NCBI GenBank assembly: GCA_902470835.1
Contig: CABRHR010000093.1
Span: forward strand, 1 to 8,399
Direction of reading: 5' to 3'
Length of the DNA stretch: 8,399 nt
Origin: an uncultured Collinsella sp.
GTDB taxonomy: Bacteria; Actinomycetota; Coriobacteriia; Coriobacteriales; Coriobacteriaceae
The position numbers and the translations under genes are program-made. Each line of letters opens with the position of its first letter. Position 1 is the first letter of the stretch. The notes beneath the pieces are model-generated. The model searched no databases and had not been told where the DNA came from. It saw only the letters and a program-made list of their open reading frames with translations. Below, one piece after another: positions 1 through 5,505 of the stretch.

Positions 1-47
1 GAGATAGCGTAGCGTCTCGTGGGCTCGGAGATGTGTATAAGAGACAG
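1..47 (+). other. Illumina Nextera P7 adapter with i7 index (artifact)
   Basis: This is synthetic library sequence, not genome. Bases 29-47 read AGATGTGTATAAGAGACAG, the 19-bp Tn5 mosaic end used in Nextera tagmentation. Bases 14-28 read GTCTCGTGGGCTCGG, the Nextera read-2 adapter arm. Bases 1-5 (GAGAT) match the end of the P7 flow-cell primer, and bases 6-13 (AGCGTAGC) fall exactly in the 8-base i7 index slot. From memory its reverse complement, GCTACGCT, is the N709 index. The genome therefore starts at base 48. Any ORF that starts inside this stretch, such as one beginning at base 19, is an artifact. Confidence 0.98.
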
Positions 48-85
48 GCGTACGTGCCATCTGAGTAACCGAGGGGAGGGCGCAC
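48..85 (+). promoter_or_regulatory. Truncated mraZ leader with strong Shine-Dalgarno
   Basis: These 38 bases are the only native sequence ahead of mraZ. A purine-rich GAGGGGAGGG at 71-80 lies 5 bases before the ATG at 86 and is a strong ribosome binding site that supports this start. No -35/-10 pair and no run of TGGG-type MraZ boxes (direct repeats at about 10-bp period in known systems) is visible. The promoter and operator must lie beyond the contig end. Confidence 0.75.
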
Positions 86-520
86 ATGGGAATGACTGGT
101 GCATACGAGCGCAATCTCGATGCAAAAGGTCGTCTGTCCCTGCCTGCACCCCTTCGCGAGGAGCTTGGAGAGCATGTTCGCGTGTTCAAGGCCCTGGATG
201 TCGATGCTCTGTACGTGTTCTCTGCCGAGGCCTTCGATAAGTGGGTCGAAGGACTCTTCGCGGGTCGTGAGGGCCACGAGGGTTTTAACCCGCGTGACAT
301 TAATGACCAGAAGCTCATGAGGGCGATCAACAAGCGCACCACATCGATGGACGTGGACAGCGCCGGTCGTATCGGTCTTTCCGAGTCTCTCCGCAAGCAG
401 GCGAACCTCGACCGCGAGGTCACGGTTGTGGGCAACTACGACCACCTTGAGGTTTGGGATCGCGCCGCGGCCGATGAGGACGATGACGATGAGGCCCTGC
501 TGGACCTCTTCTTCTCGTAA
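86..520 (+). CDS. mraZ: Transcriptional regulator MraZ
   Basis: MraZ is a cytoplasmic, ring-forming DNA-binding protein of the SpoVT/AbrB-like fold. In studied bacteria it binds repeated boxes ahead of its own gene and controls the dcw cluster. At 144 residues it has the family's usual length. It has the two tandem half-domains expected: DAKGR at residues 12-16, followed by LSLPAPLR, and DSAGR at 91-95, followed by IGLSESLR. These are the conserved DxxGR signatures. The C-terminus (about 129-140) is a run of Asp/Glu, an acidic tail whose role I cannot infer. ATG at 86 is preferred because of the Shine-Dalgarno at 71-80; an in-frame ATG at 92 would remove two residues only. It is the first gene of the cluster, 20 bp ahead of rsmH, so the two are probably cotranscribed. 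Its own operator is not in the window. Confidence 0.96.
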   Translation: MGMTGAYERNLDAKGRLSLPAPLREELGEHVRVFKALDVDALYVFSAEAFDKWVEGLFAGREGHEGFNPRDINDQKLMRAINKRTTSMDVDSAGRIGLSESLRKQANLDREVTVVGNYDHLEVWDRAAADEDDDDEALLDLFFS

Positions 521-540
521 GGGCAAGGCACGGGTAACGG

Positions 541-1506
541 ATGGAGCGTGGGATCTTGACACAAGAATATCGGCATGAACCTGTCATGCTCGGCGAAGTG
601 CTTGAGTCGCTGCGGCTAAAGAGCGGCTCCGTTGCCTGCGATTGCACTCTTGGCGGTGCCGGCCATTCGGTAAAGATGGCCGCGCAGGTGGGGGAGACGG
701 GCCTTTTGCTCGGCGTCGATCAGGACGACATGGCCCTCGAGGCCGCTGGCGCCCGTCTGGACCGCGAGGTTCCCGGCGTTCCGCACCAGCTGCTGAAGGG
801 CAACTTCGGCGACTTGGACGAGCTGCTTTGCTCGGCCGAGGTGCCCGGGGTCGATGGCTTCCTGTTCGATTTGGGCGTTTCGTCACCGCAACTCGATATC
901 CCTGGCAGGGGCTTTTCGTATAACGAGGACGCCCCATTGGACATGCGGATGGATCCGGGTAATAACACCTTAAACGCAGCTGAGGTCATCAACACCTATA
1001 ACGAACACGACCTCGCCCGGATTCTACGCGTCTACGGCGAAGAGAAGTTCGCCTCGCAGATCGCGCGCGAGATCGTGCGCCGCCGCGAGCAAGAACCGAT
1101 CGAAACCACCGGCCAATTTGTCGAGATCATCAAGGCGGGTATCCCGGCTGCCGCTCGTCGGCATGGCGGACACCCGGCCAAGAAAAGTTTCCAGGCCATT
1201 CGCATCGAGGTCAATCACGAGCTCGATGTGCTCGAACGAGGGCTTGATGCCGCCACCAGGTGGCTCAACCCGGGCGGACGTATCTGCGTCATCTCGTATC
1301 ACTCGCTCGAGGACCGTATCGTAAAGAACCACTTTAAGGAGATGAGCCAGGGGTGCACGTGTCCGCCGGAGATTCCGGTGTGCGTGTGCGGCAACGTGCC
1401 GATACTCAAGGTCATCACCCGCAAACCCTTGGTTGCCCAGCCTGATGAGGTTGAGCGCAACCCTCGGGCGAGATCAGCCAAGATCCGCGTGGCGCAGCGT
1501 CTGTAG
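541..1506 (+). CDS. rsmH: 16S rRNA (cytosine(1402)-N(4))-methyltransferase RsmH
   Basis: RsmH (formerly MraW) is a SAM-dependent enzyme that methylates N4 of C1402 in the 16S rRNA decoding centre. The 321 residues match the family length. Family motifs appear in order: EYRHEPVMLGEVLE near the N-terminus; the SAM-binding loop DCTLGGAGHS at 34-43; the acidic D60 ending the next strand (LLLGVD); DGFLFDLGVSSPQLD at 105-119; GRGFSY...LDMRMD at 122-138; HPAKKSFQAIRIEVN at 211-225; SYHSLEDRIVK at 252-262; and a C-terminal NPRARSAKIR. A cysteine cluster at 272, 274, 281 and 283 (CTCPP...CVCG) is common in this family. The start is uncertain: ATG 541 gives MERGILTQEYRH, but TTG 556 gives MTQEYRH with GGAG nine bases upstream. 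Unlike its neighbours, the gene uses five TTA/CTA/TCA codons. A 90-bp gap separates it from ftsL. Confidence 0.97.
   Translation: MERGILTQEYRHEPVMLGEVLESLRLKSGSVACDCTLGGAGHSVKMAAQVGETGLLLGVDQDDMALEAAGARLDREVPGVPHQLLKGNFGDLDELLCSAEVPGVDGFLFDLGVSSPQLDIPGRGFSYNEDAPLDMRMDPGNNTLNAAEVINTYNEHDLARILRVYGEEKFASQIAREIVRRREQEPIETTGQFVEIIKAGIPAAARRHGGHPAKKSFQAIRIEVNHELDVLERGLDAATRWLNPGGRICVISYHSLEDRIVKNHFKEMSQGCTCPPEIPVCVCGNVPILKVITRKPLVAQPDEVERNPRARSAKIRVAQRL
543..558 (+). promoter_or_regulatory. Possible alternative rsmH ribosome site and TTG start
   Basis: GGAG at 543-546 is followed nine bases later by an in-frame TTG at 556-558. Starting there gives MTQEYRHEPVM, which begins close to the conserved EYRH-P-V-M block. 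The ATG at 541 has only a weak AAGG (525-528) about 12 bases upstream. Sequence alone does not settle which start is used, and the two differ by five residues. Confidence 0.45.
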
Positions 1507-1596
1507 ACGCGACCGCGCGATATTGGACCTCCCGCTCGCACCATAAACGAAGCTTAAACACACTACCAACGTACTCGGGATGGGAGGCGGCATATC
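1507..1596 (+). promoter_or_regulatory. Intergenic leader of ftsL with Shine-Dalgarno
   Basis: This 90-bp spacer is less GC-rich than the flanking genes, especially 1541-1570. GGGAGG at 1582-1587 lies nine bases before the ftsL ATG and is a good ribosome site. TTGGAC at 1523-1528 looks like a -35 element, but no good -10 box sits 16-18 bases downstream; the nearest AT-rich hexamer, CATAAA at 1542-1547, is only 13 bases away. An internal promoter is possible but not demonstrated. I see no terminator hairpin. Confidence 0.5.
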
Positions 1597-2067
1597 ATGG
1601 GCTACAACACTTCAAGCGCAGCACTCGCCTATGATATGAACGCCATGCCCGCCTATCGTGAGACGCCGCAGGCCCCCGTTGCTCCCCGTGAGCAGCGCAC
1701 GCCGCGCTTTGATGTCTACACGGGCGCGGGCCGTCAGGCAAACCAGGCGGTAAGCCCGGTTTTCATGAGCGTTCTTAAAACGTTTTGCATCATTGCGGCT
1801 ATCTTCATGACGATCGGTGTCGCCCGCGTGGCGCTCGCCGGCGTTACGGCCCAGGTGCTCAACAGCAACGCCGAGCTTACCAACACGCTCGAAAAGGCGA
1901 CCGATGAGAGCTCCGACCTGGAGGTCATGCATTCGGTCTATGGCGCCGACACGCGCATTCGCGACCTTGCGGGCGCTTATGGCATGGTGGAGCCCAGCGA
2001 GAGCGTTACACTTGACTTTTCGCAGGATGCAGCCGCGGGCGCCAACGCGACCGCGACCGCTCAGTAG
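1597..2067 (+). CDS. ftsL: FtsL-like septum protein, single-pass membrane
   Basis: This is a 156-residue bitopic membrane protein in the ftsL position between rsmH and ftsI. FtsL family members form coiled coils with DivIC/FtsB and help activate the FtsW-FtsI septal synthase. Residues 1-50 are a polar, proline-rich cytoplasmic tail. Residues about 57-83 (SVLKTFCIIAAIFMTIGVARV) form the single membrane span. Residues about 84-112 are a polar helix likely to be a coiled coil. IRDLAGAYGMVEPSE at 121-135 resembles the FtsL ending in which a short helix is followed by a GM-x-EP motif. The tail after 142 is Ala/Thr-rich low complexity. FtsL is poorly conserved, so the call rests on architecture, the GMVEP motif and position. 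A generic septum-formation-initiator/DivIC-type protein is the alternative. The ATG at 1597 has a good Shine-Dalgarno, and 17 bp separate the stop from ftsI. Confidence 0.78.
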   Translation: MGYNTSSAALAYDMNAMPAYRETPQAPVAPREQRTPRFDVYTGAGRQANQAVSPVFMSVLKTFCIIAAIFMTIGVARVALAGVTAQVLNSNAELTNTLEKATDESSDLEVMHSVYGADTRIRDLAGAYGMVEPSESVTLDFSQDAAAGANATATAQ

Positions 2068-2084
2068 CAAGACGGTAGCTGAGT

Positions 2085-3950
2085 ATGACAAATGACTATC
2101 GCCGCGGTTCCGATGGGGGCCGCGGTTCTGGACGTCCCTCGTCGCGGGGACGTTCTGGTTATCAAGGAACGGGTCGGCAATCTTACAACGCCGGGCAGTC
2201 CCGTGGCAACGACCCGGCGTCGCGACTTCGCGGCTCCGGCGGCCCTCAAGTGCATAACACCAGGTCGCGCAAGAGTTCGTCGACCGAATGGCTCACAGGC
2301 GCGCCTCTGCCTCGCCGCAAAGCCGTCATGGGATTCATTGGGCTTGGCTTGGGCTTGGGCGTCTTTCGCCTTGCCGGCTATCAAATTGTCGAAGCCGATA
2401 AACTGCGCGAGCGTGCCGATGCGCGCCGCCTGCTTGCGCAGACCCTCTATGCCAAACGCGGCACCATCTACGACCGCAACGGTAACGTGCTGGCGTCGTC
2501 GGTCGAATGTCGCAACATCGCCGTGAACCCGCAGCTTGTCGAGGATGTTGACAAGACGGTGTCGGCGCTGGTCAAGGCAACTGGAATCGATAAAAAGACC
2601 TGCCGCAAGCTCGTCGAGTCCGATGGCACCTGGGTGTATATCAAGCGCCAAGTGGACGAAGACGATGCTGCGGTGCTGGAGAAGAAGAACCTGCCCGGCG
2701 TGCTTTTTGAGCAGGCCATGAAGCGCGTATATCCATACGGCAATCTGGCATCGCAGGTGCTGGGTGTAGTGAATGTGGACAACGACGGCTTGACGGGTCT
2801 CGAAAAGCAATACAACAAGCTTCTGACCGGCACGAACGGTTCTCTCGTACGCGAGCGCGCGAGGGACGGCAGCTATATCGCGGGCGGTGCCTATAAAAAG
2901 GTGGCCGCGGTCGACGGCGTTGATATCGTGACGACGCTCGACGTCAATATCCAGCGTGCGGCTGAGGATGCTCTGGCAGAGGCAGTTGAGAAGACTAAGG
3001 CCAAGAACGGCTCGGCGCTGGTCACCGATCCTACGACAGGCGAGATCTTGGCAGCCTGCTCGTATCCGACCTACGACCAGACCGATCTGGAAAACGCCAA
3101 GACCGAGGATATGAACCTGCGCCTGGTCACCGACGCCTACGAGCCCGGCTCGGTCTTTAAGACGCTCGTGGCGGGCGCCGGCTTCGACTTGGGCGTCGTG
3201 CGATCGAGTACGTCGTTTGAGGTGCCGGCGAGCATCAAGGTGGGCGACGATACCGTTACCGATGCCGACAAGCGCGACTACGGCATGACCATGGATGTGC
3301 GCGAGATGATGCGCCGTTCGTCCAATGTGGGCTTTGTCCTGGTGGGGCGCAAGATCGGTGCCGACGACTTTGCCGCCTATGTGGACAAGTGGGGCATCGG
3401 TCACAGTTCGGGCGTCGATTTTCCGGGTGAGAGCCTGGGCATCGTCAAGGAGCGTAACCAGTATGACGGCGCCACGCTGGGCTCGATGAGCTTTGGACAG
3501 GCGCTGTCCGTCTCGCCGATTGAGATCGCACGTGCCGTGGGCGGCATCGCCAACGGCGGCGTGATGATGACACCGCACTTCTATAAGTCCAGCAAAGGCG
3601 ACGAGAAGGACTGGGGCGAAGGCGAGCGCGCGATTTCTGAGGATGCCGCATCCCAGGTGACATCGTGCATGCAGACGGTCGTGTCCGAGGGAACGGGCGT
3701 TGGCGGCGCGGTTGACGGCTATGACGTGGCGGGTAAGACCGGTACGGCCGAACGTGCCGACGAGAACGGCGGCTACCTCAAGGAGAACTACATGTCGTCC
3801 TTTATGGGCTTTGCGCCGGCACAATCGCCCAAGGTGCTGTGCTATATCACGCTCGACGGAACGCCGAGCGGCTCAGATGCCGCTGCGGTGCCGTTCCAGT
3901 CCATTATGGTCAACGCACTCGACGTGCTGGGTATTCCGCACACGAGGTAG
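2085..3950 (+). CDS. ftsI: Septal class B penicillin-binding protein FtsI/PBP
   Basis: FtsI is a membrane-anchored D,D-transpeptidase that crosslinks septal peptidoglycan, working with the FtsW glycosyltransferase. Residues 1-75 are a cytoplasmic Arg/Gly/Ser-rich tail. About 80-100 is the membrane anchor (VMGFIGLGLGLGVFRLAGYQ). KRGTIYDRNGNVLA at 124-137 is the class B N-terminal motif, and the dimerisation/pedestal region runs to about 270. In the transpeptidase domain, S356-V-F-K359 (in EPGSVFK) carries the nucleophilic serine, S412-S413-N414 is the SxN motif, and K551-T-G-T554 is the KTG triad. All catalytic residues are present. No PASTA domain follows, since the protein ends soon after the transpeptidase fold. 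The 621-residue length is normal for the family. The start is supported by frame only: no clear Shine-Dalgarno precedes ATG 2085, which suggests translational coupling to ftsL 17 bp upstream. Five cysteines (142, 173, 325, 528, 586) are on the extracytoplasmic side. Confidence 0.96.
   Translation: MTNDYRRGSDGGRGSGRPSSRGRSGYQGTGRQSYNAGQSRGNDPASRLRGSGGPQVHNTRSRKSSSTEWLTGAPLPRRKAVMGFIGLGLGLGVFRLAGYQIVEADKLRERADARRLLAQTLYAKRGTIYDRNGNVLASSVECRNIAVNPQLVEDVDKTVSALVKATGIDKKTCRKLVESDGTWVYIKRQVDEDDAAVLEKKNLPGVLFEQAMKRVYPYGNLASQVLGVVNVDNDGLTGLEKQYNKLLTGTNGSLVRERARDGSYIAGGAYKKVAAVDGVDIVTTLDVNIQRAAEDALAEAVEKTKAKNGSALVTDPTTGEILAACSYPTYDQTDLENAKTEDMNLRLVTDAYEPGSVFKTLVAGAGFDLGVVRSSTSFEVPASIKVGDDTVTDADKRDYGMTMDVREMMRRSSNVGFVLVGRKIGADDFAAYVDKWGIGHSSGVDFPGESLGIVKERNQYDGATLGSMSFGQALSVSPIEIARAVGGIANGGVMMTPHFYKSSKGDEKDWGEGERAISEDAASQVTSCMQTVVSEGTGVGGAVDGYDVAGKTGTAERADENGGYLKENYMSSFMGFAPAQSPKVLCYITLDGTPSGSDAAAVPFQSIMVNALDVLGIPHTR
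2101..2128 (+). repeat. Short in-frame direct repeat in ftsI tail
   Basis: GCCGCGGTTC occurs at 2101-2110 and again at 2119-2128, an 18-base period that keeps the reading frame. It encodes part of the Arg/Gly-rich N-terminal tail of FtsI (RRGSDG then GRGSG). It probably reflects local duplication in a low-complexity coding stretch. Confidence 0.7.
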
Positions 3951-3968
3951 GGGGTTACAATCTTTGGG

Positions 3969-4018
3969 GCGTGGTTTGTTGTCCCATATGAGGGGTGTTC
4001 ACATGCCCTGCACCACGC
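3969..4018 (+). repeat. Inverted repeat with nested G/C runs
   Basis: GCGTGGT at 3969-3975 pairs perfectly with ACCACGC at 4012-4018 across a 36-base loop. Inside, CCC at 3983-3985 can pair with GGG at 3992-3994, or AGGG at 3991-3994 can pair with CCCT at 4006-4009; these two inner hairpins exclude each other. Short GC-rich repeats arise by chance in DNA of this composition, so a regulatory role is only a possibility. Confidence 0.4.
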
Positions 4019-4050
4019 ATGCGCGGCGCTGGGATACAATACGCCGATAG
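4003..4050 (+). CDS. Possible 15-codon leader ORF ahead of murF
   Basis: An ATG at 4003 opens 15 codons (MPCTTHARRWDTIRR) and stops at 4048-4050, 27 bases before the murF ATG. AGGGG at 3991-3995 lies seven bases upstream, which is well placed for a ribosome site. The peptide is Arg-rich and has no similarity I recognise. The Shine-Dalgarno lies inside the possible AGGG/CCCT hairpin, so structure could mask it. If transcription starts from the TACAAT box at 4035-4040, this ORF would not be on the murF transcript. It could well be chance. Confidence 0.2.
   Translation: MPCTTHARRWDTIRR
4035..4040 (+). promoter_or_regulatory. Candidate -10 box for murF
   Basis: TACAAT matches five of six bases of the sigma-70/SigA-type -10 consensus and sits 37 bases before the murF ATG. 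That would place transcription start near 4047, with a short 5' leader carrying the ribosome site. The region 16-18 bases upstream (about 4011-4018) has no recognisable -35 hexamer. The call rests on the -10 box alone. Confidence 0.3.
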
Positions 4051-4077
4051 CATTATTAGGTTTACAGGGGAGCTGCA

Positions 4078-5502
4078 ATGATAGAGATCGCCGTCAACAA
4101 CCTCGCGGCCGCAACAGGGGCCCGAACCGTGACGGGAGAAGCCGATCGGGTATGCCGCGGGTGCGTTATCGACTCGCGTCAGGTCGAGGAAGGGACGATT
4201 TTCGTCGCCTTTCCCGGTGAAAACGTCGACGGCAATGATTTTGCTTCCCGTGCCGTCCAGTCGGGTGCCGGCGCCGTCGTAATGACGCGTGAGCCCGAGG
4301 CCGAGCTGGTCTCGCTGGCGCAGGACAAGGGCTGTGCCATCCTGCTGACCGATGATCCCGAGGACTTTCTGCTGCGTTTGGCGCACACGTACCGTCTGGA
4401 GCTCGGCTGCCTGGTCGTTGGTATTACCGGTTCCATCGGCAAGACGACGACCAAGGACGTGCTCGCCGCCGTGCTCGCCAAGCGCTATCGTGTCTGGGCC
4501 ACCAAGGGCAATTTCAATAACCTGATCGGCATGCCGCTCACGGTGCTTTCCGCTCCGGCCGATACCGAGGTCCTGGTGCTCGAGATGGGCATGAACCATT
4601 TCCACGAGATCGAGCGCCTGTCCCAGTCCGCCAATCCCAACCTTGCCATCGTGAGCAAGATTGGTACCTCTCATATCGGCATTTTGGGTAGCCGCGAGAA
4701 CATCGCCCGCGCTAAGGCCGAGATTGTCCAGGGTATGTGCGCCGCTGGCGACTTCTTGCCGCTGCTGGTTTTGGGCGGCGAGGACGACTTTACGCCGTTC
4801 ATTCGCGATACGTTCGCCCAGCCTGCTGGTATCGACGTGATGCTGGCCGGCGTCTCGGACGATGATGAGGTCCGTGCCCGCGACGTTCGAGTTGATGACG
4901 AGGGCCGTCCGGTCTTTACGCTCGATTTTGGTCAGGGCGAGACAATCGATACCATGCTTGCCATCCCCGGCGTGCAGTCCGTCCCAAATGCCGTTAAGGC
5001 CGCCGCGGTTGCCTATCGCCTGGGCGTGACGCCCGAGCAGATCGATGCTGCCTTTAGAGGCCTCACGATCACCGGTCACCGCCAGGAGATCAAACGCGCC
5101 AAGAGCGGTGCCCGCGTCATCGACGATTCCTATAACGCCAGTGCCGAATCCATGGCTGCTGGCCTCGATCTGCTGTGCTCGCTTTCGTGCACGGGGTCTC
5201 GCATGGCGATCTTGGGCGAGATGGGCGAGATGGGCGATGAGGCTCCTCGCATGCATGAACTCGTGGGCGCCTATGCCGCCGCCAAGAAGCTCGACATGCT
5301 GGCGTGCGTGGGTGGTGAGCTGGCCCAGCTTATGGCCGATGCCGCGCGCATGATGGGCATGGACGAGGACCGCATCCAGGTGTTCTCCGATTATCAGCAG
5401 GTGCTCGACCGCATGGGCGGCGCGCTTGAAAAACATGATGTTGTACTGGTCAAGGGTTCCCGCTTTGTTGAGCTCGACCGCTTTGTGGAAGGTGTGTGCT
5501 AG
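4078..5502 (+). CDS. murF: UDP-MurNAc-tripeptide--D-alanyl-D-alanine ligase MurF
   Basis: MurF is the cytoplasmic ATP-dependent ligase that adds D-Ala-D-Ala to the UDP-MurNAc-tripeptide, completing the pentapeptide precursor. The 474-residue length is typical. The N-terminal UDP-binding domain (to about 110) contains IDSRQVEEGTIFVAFPGE at 31-48, as in Mur ligases. The central ATPase domain has the P-loop ITGSIGKTTTK at 116-126, GNFNNLIGMPLT at 144-155, EMGMNHFHEI at 169-178, and K213 at the position of the carbamylated lysine (ARAKAE). The C-terminal domain has DDSYNA at 349-354, LGEMGEMGDE at 379-388, and KGSRFVELDRFVE at 459-471. SYNA and KGSR separate MurF from MurE and MurD. All key residues appear intact. 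It has its own strong Shine-Dalgarno and possibly its own promoter, and leads the tight murF-mraY-murD-ftsW block; mraY begins 3 bp after its stop. Confidence 0.97.
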   Translation: MIEIAVNNLAAATGARTVTGEADRVCRGCVIDSRQVEEGTIFVAFPGENVDGNDFASRAVQSGAGAVVMTREPEAELVSLAQDKGCAILLTDDPEDFLLRLAHTYRLELGCLVVGITGSIGKTTTKDVLAAVLAKRYRVWATKGNFNNLIGMPLTVLSAPADTEVLVLEMGMNHFHEIERLSQSANPNLAIVSKIGTSHIGILGSRENIARAKAEIVQGMCAAGDFLPLLVLGGEDDFTPFIRDTFAQPAGIDVMLAGVSDDDEVRARDVRVDDEGRPVFTLDFGQGETIDTMLAIPGVQSVPNAVKAAAVAYRLGVTPEQIDAAFRGLTITGHRQEIKRAKSGARVIDDSYNASAESMAAGLDLLCSLSCTGSRMAILGEMGEMGDEAPRMHELVGAYAAAKKLDMLACVGGELAQLMADAARMMGMDEDRIQVFSDYQQVLDRMGGALEKHDVVLVKGSRFVELDRFVEGVC

Positions 5503-5505
5503 CCC

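Larger units (their letters stand above)
3951..4077 (+). promoter_or_regulatory. ftsI-murF intergenic leader, position where murE is often found
   Basis: This 127-bp spacer is the longest gap in the window. It holds two TACAAT hexamers (3956-3961 and 4035-4040), an inverted repeat GCGTGGT 3969-3975 / ACCACGC 4012-4018, alternating G and C runs able to form competing hairpins, and a 15-codon ORF at 4003-4050. The murF Shine-Dalgarno, GGGGAG at 4067-4072, lies 5 bases from the ATG. I see no MurE remnant, because the spacer is too short and shows no Mur ligase motif. There is no hairpin followed by a T-run, so no intrinsic terminator. Confidence 0.6.

Noticed and set aside
29..47. Tn5 mosaic end as evidence of a mobile element
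   Set aside because: The flanking adapter arm, index and P7 bases show it comes from library preparation, not from a transposon in the genome.
19..240. A 73-codon + strand ORF at the left end
   Set aside because: Its start lies in the Nextera adapter and the rest is mraZ read in the wrong frame.
1523..1547. Promoter ahead of ftsL: TTGGAC and CATAAA
   Set aside because: The spacing is 13 bases, too short for a sigma-70-type promoter, and no better -10 lies at 16-18 bases.
3951..4050. Intrinsic terminator after ftsI
   Set aside because: Hairpins are possible, but none is followed by a run of T residues, and the stems are short or have a large loop.
5215..5238. Tandem GGCGAGATG repeat in murF
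   Set aside because: It encodes the conserved MurF segment LGEMGEMGDE, so protein function explains the repetition.
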